Part shown: piece after piece, positions 1 to 8,376 of the stretch
Position numbering within the stretch: the stretch's first letter is position 1
Layout of the letters: every line of letters begins with the position of its first letter
NCBI GenBank assembly: GCA_946187345.1
Contig: CAMHQD010000003.1
Location: forward strand, 1 to 64,000
From: an uncultured Porphyromonadaceae bacterium
GTDB lineage: Bacteria > Bacteroidota > Bacteroidia > Bacteroidales > Muribaculaceae
Length of the DNA: 64,000 nt
Direction: 5' to 3'
Notes under the pieces: model-generated
Told to the model about the DNA's origin: nothing
The model's database searches: none
Seen by the model: the letters and a program-made list of their open reading frames with translations, nothing else
Translations under genes and position numbers: made by a program

Positions 1-115
1 TTTAACAAGTTAAAATGCAATATTTTTAACATAAAGTTATTCAACAAATTCACAGGCTATAAAAATCAACATAAAAAAATTAATTATTAAAAAATTAAAA
101 ATAAATAATAATAAT

Positions 116-1084
116 ATGAACGTGGACAAAGGATATGTGGACGCGCCCGTTGATCCGTCGCTGGACCTGCGTGCCGAGATTGCGCGCCTCAAGCGCGAGC
201 GCGGCGCCGTGATTATGGCGCATTACTATCAGCGTCCGGAAATCCAAGAACTTGCCGACGAGATTGGCGACAGCCTCGCGCTGGCACAAAAGGCGGCCCG
301 GACCGACGCAAAGGTGATTGTGTTGTGTGGCGTACACTTCATGGGCGAGACGGCCAAGATATTGTGTCCCGATAAGACTGTGATTGTGCCTGACGTGAAT
401 GCCGGCTGTTCGCTTGCCGACAGTTGTCCGGCCGACGAGTTTGCCGCGTTTGTGGCGGCTCATCCGGGCCACACTGTGATCAGTTATGTGAACACGAGCG
501 CGGCGGTGAAGGCGGTTACCGACATTGTGGTGACGAGCAGCAACGCGTTGAAGATAGTGAGCAGTCTGCCAAAAGACGAGAAGATAATCTTTGGCCCGGA
601 CCGCAATTTGGGCAATTATATAGCCGCGACAACCGGTCGTGAGATGTTGATTTGGGACGGTGCGTGCCACGTGCACGAGCAGTTCTCGTTGCAGCGTTTG
701 TTGGAACTGAAACGTGAGCATCCGTTTGCCAAGATATTAGTGCATCCCGAGTGTCCGCGGCCTGTGCGCCTGCTGGCCAATAAGGTAGGCTCAACGCAGG
801 CGTTGTTGGAGTTTGCCGTTACCGATGAGGCAGATGAGTTTATTGTGGCTACCGAGAGCGGCATCATGCACGAGTTGCGTCGCCGTTGCCCGTCCAAGAC
901 ATTTATCGCCGCACCTCCCGAGGACGGCACGTGTGCTTGCAACGAGTGTAACTTCATGAAGATGATTACGCTCGAGAAACTTTATAACTCGTTGTTGTAT
1001 ATGGCCCCGGCAATCGAGGTTGATGAGGAGGTGGCGCGCCGCGCTGTGGTGCCCATCCGCCGGATGCTGGAATATAGTAATTAG
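116..1084 (+). CDS. nadA: Quinolinate synthase A
   Basis: Condenses iminoaspartate with dihydroxyacetone phosphate to quinolinate in de novo NAD synthesis, in the cytoplasm. The 322-residue length fits the family. The three cysteine positions expected for the [4Fe-4S] cluster are visible at LCGVHFM (about residue 71), HPECPRP (about 213) and the cysteine-rich CACNECN (about 273-279). MAHYYQRPEIQELAD near the N-terminus is a family hallmark. The first ATG is used, after a very AT-rich leader. nadB and nadC are not adjacent, so the pathway is split in this genome. Confidence 0.96.
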   Translation: MNVDKGYVDAPVDPSLDLRAEIARLKRERGAVIMAHYYQRPEIQELADEIGDSLALAQKAARTDAKVIVLCGVHFMGETAKILCPDKTVIVPDVNAGCSLADSCPADEFAAFVAAHPGHTVISYVNTSAAVKAVTDIVVTSSNALKIVSSLPKDEKIIFGPDRNLGNYIAATTGREMLIWDGACHVHEQFSLQRLLELKREHPFAKILVHPECPRPVRLLANKVGSTQALLEFAVTDEADEFIVATESGIMHELRRRCPSKTFIAAPPEDGTCACNECNFMKMITLEKLYNSLLYMAPAIEVDEEVARRAVVPIRRMLEYSN

Positions 1085-1101
1085 ATTTTAGATGTTAGAT
1101 G
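1084..1101 (+). repeat. Short tandem TTAGATG repeat running into the next start codon
   Basis: TTAGATTTTAGATGTTAG lies between nadA and the peroxidase gene, and its last unit reads directly into the ATG at 1099. The same TTAGATG/CATCTAA unit recurs at about 12482-12506 and 20470-20490, again in short intergenic gaps. It is one of several dispersed intergenic repeat types in this window. Confidence 0.6.
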
Positions 1102-1713
1102 GGACGAAGAATATTATTTTTACTAACTTTTATATTATCAATAATTACGACGATTATGGCACAAGAGAATGTGTACGGCTTCACCGTGCTTGACCGCAAG
1201 GGCAACGAGGTGAACCTGGGTGAGGCTTATAGCGGCAAGGTGCTGCTGATAGTGAACACGGCAACACGCTGCGGCTTCACTCCGCAATATGAGGAGTTGG
1301 AGGCTCTCTACAAGCAGTATAAAGAGCAGGGATTGGAGATTCTTGACTTCCCTTGCAACCAGTTTGGCAACCAGGCTCCGGGCAGTGACGAGGAGATTCA
1401 CAGTTTCTGCCAACTGAACTACGGCACCGAGTTTCCGCAGATGAAGAAGGTGGAGGTAAATGGCGAGAACGAGTCGCCTCTGTTTGCTTATCTCAAGAGT
1501 GAGAAGGGCTTTGAGGGTTTCAACCTGGAGCATCCCATCGGCAAGGTGCTGGCCGAGATGATGGCCAAGGCCGACCCTGACTATGCGTCCAAGCCCGACA
1601 TAAAGTGGAACTTCACCAAGTTTGTGATTAACCGCGAGGGTAAGGTGGTGGCCCGCTTTGAGCCCACGGCACCTGTCGCCGAGGTTGAGGCTTGCGTGAA
1701 GTCACTCCTCTAA
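1099..1713 (+). CDS. Exported glutathione peroxidase family thiol peroxidase
   Basis: Thiol-dependent reductase of hydrogen peroxide and lipid hydroperoxides. Family blocks are NTATRCGFTPQY with the peroxidatic cysteine (cysteine, not selenocysteine), FPCNQFGNQ with the resolving-type cysteine and conserved Gln, and KWNFTKFVI. The first ~21 residues (MGRRILFLLTFILSIITTIMAQ) form a signal peptide ending in a plausible cleavage site, which brings the length to 204 against ~160-180 for cytosolic forms. An envelope location is therefore inferred. It stands alone, just after nadA, and is followed by a long intergenic repeat. Confidence 0.93.
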   Translation: MGRRILFLLTFILSIITTIMAQENVYGFTVLDRKGNEVNLGEAYSGKVLLIVNTATRCGFTPQYEELEALYKQYKEQGLEILDFPCNQFGNQAPGSDEEIHSFCQLNYGTEFPQMKKVEVNGENESPLFAYLKSEKGFEGFNLEHPIGKVLAEMMAKADPDYASKPDIKWNFTKFVINREGKVVARFEPTAPVAEVEACVKSLL

Positions 1714-1721
1714 AAAAAAGT

Positions 1722-1860
1722 TGAGCGTTGAGGGTTGAGAGGTTGAGCCAATCGCGATAGCGATTGGGAATAAATGTAAGGTCTGGCCGTTCCTGAGACA
1801 AATCAATTATCCCCGAGCGCGATAGTGCAAGGCTCAACCCCTCAACTCTCAACCTCTAAA
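1722..1860. repeat. Long imperfect inverted repeat, TTGAGAGGTTGAGCC family, with inner hairpin
   Basis: The left arm is TTGAG-rich (ttgagggttgagaggttgag) and the right arm is its complement (ctcaacccctcaactctcaa). Between them is a smaller hairpin AATCGC-GATA-GCGATT and a short payload. Related elements lie at 31006-31195, 53409-53482 and 55860-55899. It fills the gap between the peroxidase and protease genes. It could be a transcribed hairpin or a non-autonomous mobile repeat. Confidence 0.7.
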
Positions 1861-1873
1861 CCAATAAAGGATT

Positions 1874-2452
1874 ATGTGGAGTTTGATGTCGATAGTGGCG
1901 CTGGCGGTGGTGGTGTTTATCCATGAGTTTGGACACTACTTCATCGCCAAGGCGATGGGCGTGAGGGTGCTCGAGGTGCAGGTGTTCTTTTTCCCGATGG
2001 TGACCTACGAGCCTGAGAAAGACTCCTCGACGCCCGCCGACTCGTGGCGCCGCACACGCTGGGTGCTGGGTTTGCTGCCGCTTGGCGGTGTGACGCAGTT
2101 TTATGACGCCGGGCCATATTCGCCGTCGAGCCTGTCAAGCAAGGCGCCGTGGCAGCGGCTGCTGATTTCGCTTGGCGGCATCGTGTTCAACCTTGTCACG
2201 GCATTGGCAGTGTTCCTATGGTGGTTGGTGGGGCTTCCCATGCCCGCGCTGCTGCTCAATGTGGGGTATATATCGTTCATGCTCGCGCTACTCAATCTTA
2301 TTCCCGTCTATCCGTTGGACGGTGGGCAAGCACTGTTTATCGCCTACGAGATGGTGACCGGCCGTGCGCCGAGTGATGAGTTCCGCCGCGTTGCCGGCAT
2401 TGTTGGCTCTATATTCATTATTATATTTTTCTGGATACTTCCTCTTTTCTGA
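1874..2452 (+). CDS. Site-2 protease family protein (M50), minimal form
   Basis: Membrane-embedded zinc metalloprotease fold. HEFGHYFIAKAMG near residue 18 is the HExxH zinc site, and LNLIPVYPLDGGQ near residue 143 is the second NPxDG-type ligand motif. ISLGGIVFNL matches the central GxxxN segment. At 192 residues with about four hydrophobic segments it lacks the PDZ domains of RseP, so it resembles the small SpoIVFB-like members. The substrate is unknown. Its stop is followed after one base by the start of the kinase gene, which suggests translational coupling. Confidence 0.88.
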   Translation: MWSLMSIVALAVVVFIHEFGHYFIAKAMGVRVLEVQVFFFPMVTYEPEKDSSTPADSWRRTRWVLGLLPLGGVTQFYDAGPYSPSSLSSKAPWQRLLISLGGIVFNLVTALAVFLWWLVGLPMPALLLNVGYISFMLALLNLIPVYPLDGGQALFIAYEMVTGRAPSDEFRRVAGIVGSIFIIIFFWILPLF

Positions 2453-2453
2453 T

Positions 2454-4133
2454 ATGACTGACGACCAATTGCAGATTTACTGCAAAAACACCGGTGAGTA
2501 TATAGACGTTGACGGTGGTGAGATGCTGCTCAGCGTGTTTGAGACAATCAAGCAGCGGTTGGGTTTCACGGCTTTGTGTGCCTACGTTAACAACTGTAAC
2601 GAGGACCTGCATTATAAGATTTACGGTCCGCGGCAGGTGGAGTTTCTTGATATCACAAGCAACAGCGGCTATAGGGTGTACACGCGCTCGCTGTGCATGG
2701 TGCTCTATAAAGCCATTAACGACCTGTATCCCGGCAAGCGGCTGACGATAGAGCACTCGATTGGCAACGGCCATTATTGTCGTCTCAAGCACAACGGCGG
2801 TGAGATGATGAATGCCAAGATAATTTCGGCAATCAAGGCCCGTATGGCCGAGATTATTGACAAGGACATCGTGTTTCAGCGTCGCGAGCGGCTGACGACC
2901 GACGTGATTGAAATGTTCCGCAAGCAAGGATTAAATGATAAGGTGAGGCTATTGAGTACCATAGGTGACTTGTACACAGCCTATTATAAACTTGACGATA
3001 TTATCGACAGTTTCTATGGCCCGTTGGTGCCGAGCACGTCCTATCTGAAGGTGTTTGACCTTGTACCGTATGAGCAGGGTATGTTATTGATGGGTCCGGA
3101 CCGCGGCAACCCGACGGTTCCCGCCAAGGCCGTAGCGCAGCCAAAGTTGTTCAAAGCGTTTACCGACTATGTAAAGTTTAACGACATTATCGGTGTGGAT
3201 GATGTGGGCACGCTCAACAAGGTGATTAACGACCATCAGGCGTCGTTGCTCATTAATGTCGCCGAGGCGTTGCACAACAAGATGTTTGCCAAGATAGCCG
3301 ACGAGATTACTGAGCGTTATCACAAGGGTGGTGCTCGCGTGGTGCTAATCGCCGGTCCGTCGAGCAGTGGCAAGACCACGAGCAGCAAACGTCTGTCAAT
3401 CCAGTTACTCACCAATTATATAATTCCAAAGGTTATCGAACTTGACAACTACTTCGTTGACCGTCACAGGACTCCCAAGGATGAGAGCGGCAACTATGAC
3501 TATGAGTCACTTTATGCCCTCGACTTGGAGTTGTTCAACAGCGACATCAAGCGTTTGCTGGACGGTGAGGAAGTTGCCTTGCCGACGTATAATTTCACCA
3601 CCGGTGAGCGTGAATATCGCGGCAACAAACTGCGTTTGGAAAAGAACGATATTCTGCTATTAGAGGGCATTCACGGCCTCAACCCGGAACTGACGCGCCA
3701 GATACCCGAGGAGCAAAAGTTCCGCTTGTTCGTCAGTTCGCTCACCACGCTCAGCATCGACGACCACAACTGGATTGGAACCTACGACAACCGGTTGCTG
3801 CGCCGCATCATCCGCGACTACAAGTACCGTGGTCATAGCGCTCAGGCCACCATCGCTATGTGGCCGAGTGTGCGCCGCGGTGAGGAGAAGTGGATTATGC
3901 CGTTCCACGAGAATGCCGACGCGATGTTTAACTCGAGTTTGCTCTTTGAATTGTCGGTGATGAAGAACTATGCCGAGCCAATCCTGCGTCAGGTGCCGGT
4001 CAACTCGCCCGAATACAGCGAGGCCTACCGGTTACTGAAGTTCTTGAGTTACTTTGAGCCGCTCGACGAGAAGGAGATACCCAGCACGAGCCTGCTGCGT
4101 GAGTTCTTGGGCGGTAGCAGTTTCCATTATTGA
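2454..4133 (+). CDS. udk: Uridine kinase-like nucleoside kinase with ThrRS-like N-terminal domain
   Basis: About 559 residues. The N-terminal half resembles the TGS plus second additional domain of threonyl-tRNA synthetase (LTIEHSIGNGHYCRLK). The C-terminal half is a phosphoribulokinase/uridine kinase P-loop domain with Walker A GPSSSGKTTSSKR, the DNYFVDR substrate motif and LLEGIHGLNPELT. It should phosphorylate uridine/cytidine or a related nucleoside, though specificity is not shown by sequence. The ORF track begins at 2364, but that start lies inside the upstream protease gene. The ATG at 2454, one base after its stop, fits the domain start. Confidence 0.88.
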   Translation: MTDDQLQIYCKNTGEYIDVDGGEMLLSVFETIKQRLGFTALCAYVNNCNEDLHYKIYGPRQVEFLDITSNSGYRVYTRSLCMVLYKAINDLYPGKRLTIEHSIGNGHYCRLKHNGGEMMNAKIISAIKARMAEIIDKDIVFQRRERLTTDVIEMFRKQGLNDKVRLLSTIGDLYTAYYKLDDIIDSFYGPLVPSTSYLKVFDLVPYEQGMLLMGPDRGNPTVPAKAVAQPKLFKAFTDYVKFNDIIGVDDVGTLNKVINDHQASLLINVAEALHNKMFAKIADEITERYHKGGARVVLIAGPSSSGKTTSSKRLSIQLLTNYIIPKVIELDNYFVDRHRTPKDESGNYDYESLYALDLELFNSDIKRLLDGEEVALPTYNFTTGEREYRGNKLRLEKNDILLLEGIHGLNPELTRQIPEEQKFRLFVSSLTTLSIDDHNWIGTYDNRLLRRIIRDYKYRGHSAQATIAMWPSVRRGEEKWIMPFHENADAMFNSSLLFELSVMKNYAEPILRQVPVNSPEYSEAYRLLKFLSYFEPLDEKEIPSTSLLREFLGGSSFHY

Positions 4134-4138
4134 TTGTC

Positions 4139-4172
4139 CTCTCCCGCCCTCTCCTTTAGGAGGGGTGTGGTA
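4139..4172. repeat. CTCCTTTAGGAGGGG palindromic repeat copy
   Basis: Contains ctctcctttaggaggggtg immediately after the kinase stop. It belongs to the family seen at 12529-12570, 21191-21217, 22871-22896, 36553-36661, 43771-43808 and, inside a gene, 45413-45490. The CCTCC/GGAGG arms can form a short hairpin. Confidence 0.65.
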
Positions 4173-4201
4173 AAGGCGACTAACGTTTAATACTAACGAC
4201 T

Positions 4202-4921
4202 ATGTTAAAGTGTGTTGCTGTAGACGACGAGCCGTTGGCTTTGTTGCAAATTAAGAACTATGCGGCACAGGTGGCCGGCGTGGAGTTGGTGGCCGCTTGC
4301 AATAGTGCCGCCGAGGCGAAGCGCGCGCTTGTTGAGAATGATGCTGATGTTATTTTTGTGGACATCAATATGCCCGATCAAGACGGACTGTCGTTTGTGC
4401 AGAGTCTGCCGGTAAAACCCATCGTGGTGTTTACGACGGCCTACGACCAGTATGCCATCGATGGTTTTAAGGCAGGTGCGATGGACTATCTGTTGAAGCC
4501 GTTTGATTTAGAGGAATTCAAGCGTGTTGTTGAGAAGGTGTCACATCAGGTGGAACTGCTTCACAAGGCGGCTGATGAGACTGACGGCGATTTGTTTGTC
4601 AAAGCGGACTATAAAATTGTGAAGTTATCGTTGCAGAACATCCGCTATATAGAAGCCATGAGTGAATATCTGAAGATTTACACTGAAGACTATAAGCGAC
4701 CACTCACTGTGCTGATGAGCATGAAGAAAATGGAGGAACGCCTGTGTGGCAGTTACTTCATGCGCATCCATCGCAGTTATATCATTAACCTGCACAAGAT
4801 TGCTGAGGTGACGCGCAGCCATGTGGCACTGCAAGGTGACGGCGAGGCTTCTATTCCCATTGGTGACCTGTATAAGGAAACTTTCATGTCCTATGTGACT
4901 AAACGTTTTCTTGTGAAGTGA
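4202..4921 (+). CDS. LytTR-family response regulator
   Basis: Receiver domain (residues 1-~120) with acidic pocket VDDEPLA, phospho-acceptor Asp in IFVDINMPDQDG, TTAYDQYAIDGF and the KPF lysine. The C-terminal LytTR DNA-binding domain (~140-239) includes RYIEAMSEYLKIYT and SYFMRIHRSYIINL. No kinase gene is adjacent. A LytS-type kinase lies at 53486-54577, but pairing across 48 kb would be a guess. Its stop is 13 bases before the next gene, a degenerate protease-like protein, which suggests co-transcription. A repeat with ACTAACGACT units sits just before the start. Confidence 0.94.
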   Translation: MLKCVAVDDEPLALLQIKNYAAQVAGVELVAACNSAAEAKRALVENDADVIFVDINMPDQDGLSFVQSLPVKPIVVFTTAYDQYAIDGFKAGAMDYLLKPFDLEEFKRVVEKVSHQVELLHKAADETDGDLFVKADYKIVKLSLQNIRYIEAMSEYLKIYTEDYKRPLTVLMSMKKMEERLCGSYFMRIHRSYIINLHKIAEVTRSHVALQGDGEASIPIGDLYKETFMSYVTKRFLVK

Positions 4922-4934
4922 AATAAGATAACAG

Positions 4935-6014
4935 ATGTTCAAAAAGATTTTTTACACAATATTACTATTTGGATTGCTTGGCGGTGGCGCCTATGGCTAC
5001 TTGAAATATAAGGAGCCTATTGACAGACTGTTGCATCCCGGCCAACGGCTTGATGAACTTTCCAATGGTGTGGTGGCGCTGACCAATAACTATTATTACC
5101 GGTTGCGGATGCCCGACGGGCAGACGCTCTACTTTAGTGGTGTTGGCGCCGACGCGTTTGACAATCTCACGTTTGAACGCGACAGTGTAAAGTTGCAAAC
5201 TGTGACCGGTGTGGCTGCCGCCGTAAGTGACAGCGGCTTGTTTGTCACGGCATCACGCTTGGTGTCACCTCAGTTGGCCACGGCCGGTGAGAAGCCGTTG
5301 CGTGTGCAGGATCTCATAGACAGGCTCGCGTCTTGGATTGAGGCCGAGCAGCGCGGCCGTGCCGGGGCATATCGCGCGCTTGAGGATTCCATCAACGATA
5401 ATTATTACATTGACAAATCAGACTCGATAGTGGAGCGCGTCAAGGGTCTTGAGGAGCGGCTCAAACAACGGCAGCGTGACTTGATGGCCGATATCCGTGC
5501 CGCCCGCGAGACGTTGGAGCGCCTTAAGGCGTTGGATCCGGCGCAGGTGAAGTTTGACTGCGTGAGCCACGTGACAGTGCGCATGGTGAATATTCCTTTA
5601 GACCCGAATAGTGCCGATACCATTCCATGTGTCGTGATGCCGGGCTCAGCCGCCGATGCCGATATTGTGAAGTTGAAACTGAATAGAGGCATCACGCCGG
5701 CAAGCGTGCCGGTGTTTGATATGCCCGGCAATGGATTGCTTGGCTTTGGAGGCGGTGATGATGTCACGGTTGCCGTTGGCGACAAGGTGCATCTGCTGTC
5801 AACGGTGAGGAGCAACGACAGTTACCGCACCACACGCATTGATGCTCACGTGGTGCAATGTGTCGGTGATAAATTGCTTGTTGACGTGGGTAGCGGACAC
5901 TCGGCCGCCGACCTGCTCGGCAGTCCCGTTTATACCGCCGATGGCGTGCTGGTGGCAGTGTGCACCGAACAAATGAAAGACGCGGTGAATTTTTTTCATT
6001 GCGCGATGAAATAA
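4935..6014 (+). CDS. Membrane-anchored protein with a degenerate trypsin-like fold
   Basis: 359 residues with an N-terminal membrane segment (KIFYTILLFGLLGGGAYGYL), so mostly periplasmic. GVAAAVSDSGLFVTASRLVSP resembles the start of a trypsin/HtrA domain, where GSGF..VTxxHV is expected, but the catalytic His position is not histidine. SAADLLGSPVYTADGVLVAV resembles GNSGSPVFNxxGxVVGV, but the Ser position is Leu. A predicted coiled coil (VERVKGLEERLKQRQRDL) interrupts the fold at about 155-195. It is probably an inactive, scaffold-like relative, inferred from motifs only. It is likely in an operon with the LytTR regulator upstream. Confidence 0.6.
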   Translation: MFKKIFYTILLFGLLGGGAYGYLKYKEPIDRLLHPGQRLDELSNGVVALTNNYYYRLRMPDGQTLYFSGVGADAFDNLTFERDSVKLQTVTGVAAAVSDSGLFVTASRLVSPQLATAGEKPLRVQDLIDRLASWIEAEQRGRAGAYRALEDSINDNYYIDKSDSIVERVKGLEERLKQRQRDLMADIRAARETLERLKALDPAQVKFDCVSHVTVRMVNIPLDPNSADTIPCVVMPGSAADADIVKLKLNRGITPASVPVFDMPGNGLLGFGGGDDVTVAVGDKVHLLSTVRSNDSYRTTRIDAHVVQCVGDKLLVDVGSGHSAADLLGSPVYTADGVLVAVCTEQMKDAVNFFHCAMK

Positions 6015-6049
6015 ATTATTAGTAGTAAATTATCAGTAATTACATAATA

Positions 6050-6628
6050 ATGAGAGACAAAATTGGTAAATTGTTGGTGATGGCCACTCTGGCCGCAACG
6101 GTTGCGTGCAATGGCATTGGCAATGCCGATGGAAGTGTCGCCAAGCCGGCCGACACCACGGCCGACAGCGTGGCCAATGAGGCGCGCATCGATAGTATGC
6201 GTCAAGCCGCTGAGCGTGACAGTGCCATTGTGAAGCATGTGCGCGATAGCCTTGCCGCCGACCCCAATTATCAAGAATTGAAAAAATTGATTGCCGACGA
6301 GGCAAAGGATTTTCCAAAGGAGTTGATGCCCGGCTTGCTGCTGGCCAACAACTATATTGAAGGCAGAGAGTTCTACTACCTGTACGGAGTGGATGAGCGA
6401 CAGATGGATTTCAAGAACATAGTGACTCAACGCGATGAGATGCGCCGTTCAATGGCCGAGAGCATCAAGAAAAGCGTTGCCGAGAAGGGTAACCCGATGG
6501 GTCGCTTTGTGGAGTTGTGCATCAAGTGTGGGGTGAATGTGAACTATATGTTTGAGGGTGCGCAAAGCCGTCGCACTATGGTAATCAGTTACACTCCGGC
6601 TGAGTTGCGCACTATAGTCGCCAAGTAG
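6050..6628 (+). CDS. Predicted lipoprotein of unknown function
   Basis: 192 residues. MRDKIGKLLVMATLAATVAC is a lipoprotein-type signal with the Cys at about residue 20, so it is probably anchored in the envelope. The rest is soluble, helical and charged (AERDSAIVKHVRDSLAADPNYQELKKLI), followed by a C-terminal segment with RFVELCIKCGVNVNYMFEG and a final YTPAELRTIV. I do not recognise the family. It is three bases upstream of the deacetylase, so it is probably the first gene of the deacetylase/GT2/GT87 operon. Confidence 0.7.
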   Translation: MRDKIGKLLVMATLAATVACNGIGNADGSVAKPADTTADSVANEARIDSMRQAAERDSAIVKHVRDSLAADPNYQELKKLIADEAKDFPKELMPGLLLANNYIEGREFYYLYGVDERQMDFKNIVTQRDEMRRSMAESIKKSVAEKGNPMGRFVELCIKCGVNVNYMFEGAQSRRTMVISYTPAELRTIVAK

Positions 6629-6631
6629 ATA

Positions 6632-7411
6632 ATGGTATTGCTGAGTTTTGACACCGAGGAGTTTGACGTGCCTCGCGAGCACGGTGTCGACATCCCGATT
6701 GAGGAGGCGATGCCGGTGTCGATAGAGGGCACGTCGCGCATTTTGGATGTTTTGAAGGCACATGGCGAGGTGAGGGCAACTTTCTTCTGCACGCTCACCT
6801 TTGCCGAGAATGCTCCACAGGTGATGCGGCGCATCGTTGCCGAGGGTCACGAGGTGGCCAGTCACGGAGTGGATCACACTCATCCTCAAGCGACTGACCC
6901 GTCGGTATCCAAGGTGGGCCTGGAGCGTTTGACGGGCGTCACCGTGACCGGTTACCGGCAGCCGCGCATGTTTGCCGTGGATGGTGACGAGTTGGAGCGC
7001 GCCGGATATGTCTACAACTCATCGTTGCACCCCACATTCATTCCCGGGCGTTATATGCATTTGAATATGCCGCGTGTGCCGTTCAAGCAGAGAAGTATAT
7101 TACAGATACCGGCATCGGTGAGCCCGTGGCTGCGGCTGCCGGTCTTCTGGTTGGCTTGCCACCATTATCCGCAGTGGCTATATCACCGGCTATGCCGGTG
7201 GACCCATCGCCATGACGACTTGTTTGTGACATACTTCCATCCGTGGGAGTTTTTCGCCCTGGGCGACCATCCCGAGTGGCGCCTGCCTTACACTGTGACA
7301 CATAACAGCGGTTACGAGATGGCGCGGCGTTTGGGCCGCCTTATCGATATGTTTAGAGCCGATGGTGCTGAGTTTGCCACATTTACCGACTATGTGAATC
7401 GTGTGTTATGA
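6632..7411 (+). CDS. Polysaccharide deacetylase family protein (NodB homology)
   Basis: 259 residues with the NodB fold. LLSFDTEEFD is motif 1 with the catalytic/metal Asp, HEVASHGVDHTHP is the metal-binding HxxxH motif, GYRQPRMF is motif 3, and FVTYFHPWEF is the C-terminal His motif. It would remove N- or O-acyl groups from a glycan or lipid-linked sugar. No signal peptide is seen, so it may act on a cytoplasmic lipid-linked substrate. The gene overlaps the following GT2 gene by four bases (ATGA), which suggests coupling. The same order is seen in envelope-glycan modification loci. Confidence 0.9.
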   Translation: MVLLSFDTEEFDVPREHGVDIPIEEAMPVSIEGTSRILDVLKAHGEVRATFFCTLTFAENAPQVMRRIVAEGHEVASHGVDHTHPQATDPSVSKVGLERLTGVTVTGYRQPRMFAVDGDELERAGYVYNSSLHPTFIPGRYMHLNMPRVPFKQRSILQIPASVSPWLRLPVFWLACHHYPQWLYHRLCRWTHRHDDLFVTYFHPWEFFALGDHPEWRLPYTVTHNSGYEMARRLGRLIDMFRADGAEFATFTDYVNRVL

Positions 7412-8349
7412 AGAAGGTGACAATAATATTGCCGGCTTATAACGAGGAGGCTTCGATGGACAGGCTGCGGGAGTGCATGGACAGCGTGGTGCGCGACAAC
7501 CCGGCATATGAGTGGGAATTTCTGCTGGTGAACGACGGCAGCACCGATAACACCCTGCAGCAGATGATCAGGCTTCACAACGAGGATCCGCATTATAGTT
7601 ATGTGGACCTCTCGCGCAACTACGGCAAGGAAATCGCGATGATGGCCGGTTTTGACTATGCGACGGGCGACGGTGTGATTATAATGGATGCCGACATGCA
7701 ACATCCGGTTGATGTGATTCCGGAGATGCTGCGTTGGTGGGAAGAGGGCTACGACGACGTGTATGCCACGCGCAAGAATAGTGGTGAGACGTGGTTCAAG
7801 CGCAAGACATCGCAGTGGTATTACGGCCTGCTGCAGTCGTTCACCAACATACCCATCCAGCGTGACACGGGTGACTTCAGGCTGCTGGACCGCTCGTGTG
7901 TTGACGCGCTGCGGCGCATGCGCGAGGTGGAGCGCAATACCAAGGGCATGTACTCATGGATTGGCTTCCACAAAAAGGGTATAACCTATGAGCAGCAGCA
8001 GCGTCAGCAGGGCAAGTCAAAATGGAGTCTGATGGCGCTGGTGAACCTCGCGCTGAACGGCTTCACGTCTTACACCACCGCGCCGCTGCGCATGGCTTCG
8101 GTGATGGGACTGATAGTGTCATTAGTGGCATTTATCTATCTTATTTATATCATTATTGTCACTAATGTATATGGTGAGCCTGTCCAGGGCTATCCAACGA
8201 TTATGGTAACGATGCTCTTCTTGGGCGGCGTGCAACTGCTCAGTCTGGGCATCATCGGCGAGTATCTGGGCCGAGTGTTCAACGAGGTGAAAGGCCGTCC
8301 GGGCTACTTCATCAATTCCTATAACGGCACCCGCGAGCATGTCAATTAA
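7408..8349 (+). CDS. GT2 glycosyltransferase, polyprenyl-phosphate sugar synthase type (GtrB/ArnC/DPM1-like)
   Basis: 313 residues. The N-terminal GT-A domain has ILPAYNEEAS, VNDGSTDNT, the metal-binding DADMQHP and the acceptor-region motif DTGDFRLLDR. Two C-terminal membrane helices (about 230-255 and 265-290) are typical of enzymes that transfer a sugar to undecaprenyl/dolichyl phosphate. It likely makes a lipid-linked monosaccharide for the membrane GT87 enzyme encoded next. The start overlaps the deacetylase stop. Confidence 0.93.
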   Translation: MKKVTIILPAYNEEASMDRLRECMDSVVRDNPAYEWEFLLVNDGSTDNTLQQMIRLHNEDPHYSYVDLSRNYGKEIAMMAGFDYATGDGVIIMDADMQHPVDVIPEMLRWWEEGYDDVYATRKNSGETWFKRKTSQWYYGLLQSFTNIPIQRDTGDFRLLDRSCVDALRRMREVERNTKGMYSWIGFHKKGITYEQQQRQQGKSKWSLMALVNLALNGFTSYTTAPLRMASVMGLIVSLVAFIYLIYIIIVTNVYGEPVQGYPTIMVTMLFLGGVQLLSLGIIGEYLGRVFNEVKGRPGYFINSYNGTREHVN

Positions 8350-8376
8350 TTGTGAATTATGAATTGTGAATTGATA
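8346..8376 (+). repeat. GAATTATGAATTGTGAATTG tandem repeat supplying a start codon
   Basis: TTAATTGTGAATTATGAATTGTGAATTGAT spans the stop of the GT2 gene and the first codons of the GT87 gene. Similar units are found at 38797-38829 and 63089-63107, and a diverged one at 48580-48600. The ATG within the repeat is the predicted start of the GT87 gene. Confidence 0.65.

Noticed and set aside
2364-2453. Alternative upstream start for the nucleoside kinase (ORF track)
   Set aside because: It lies inside the protease gene and adds a hydrophobic stretch not seen in the family; the ATG at 2454 follows the protease stop.
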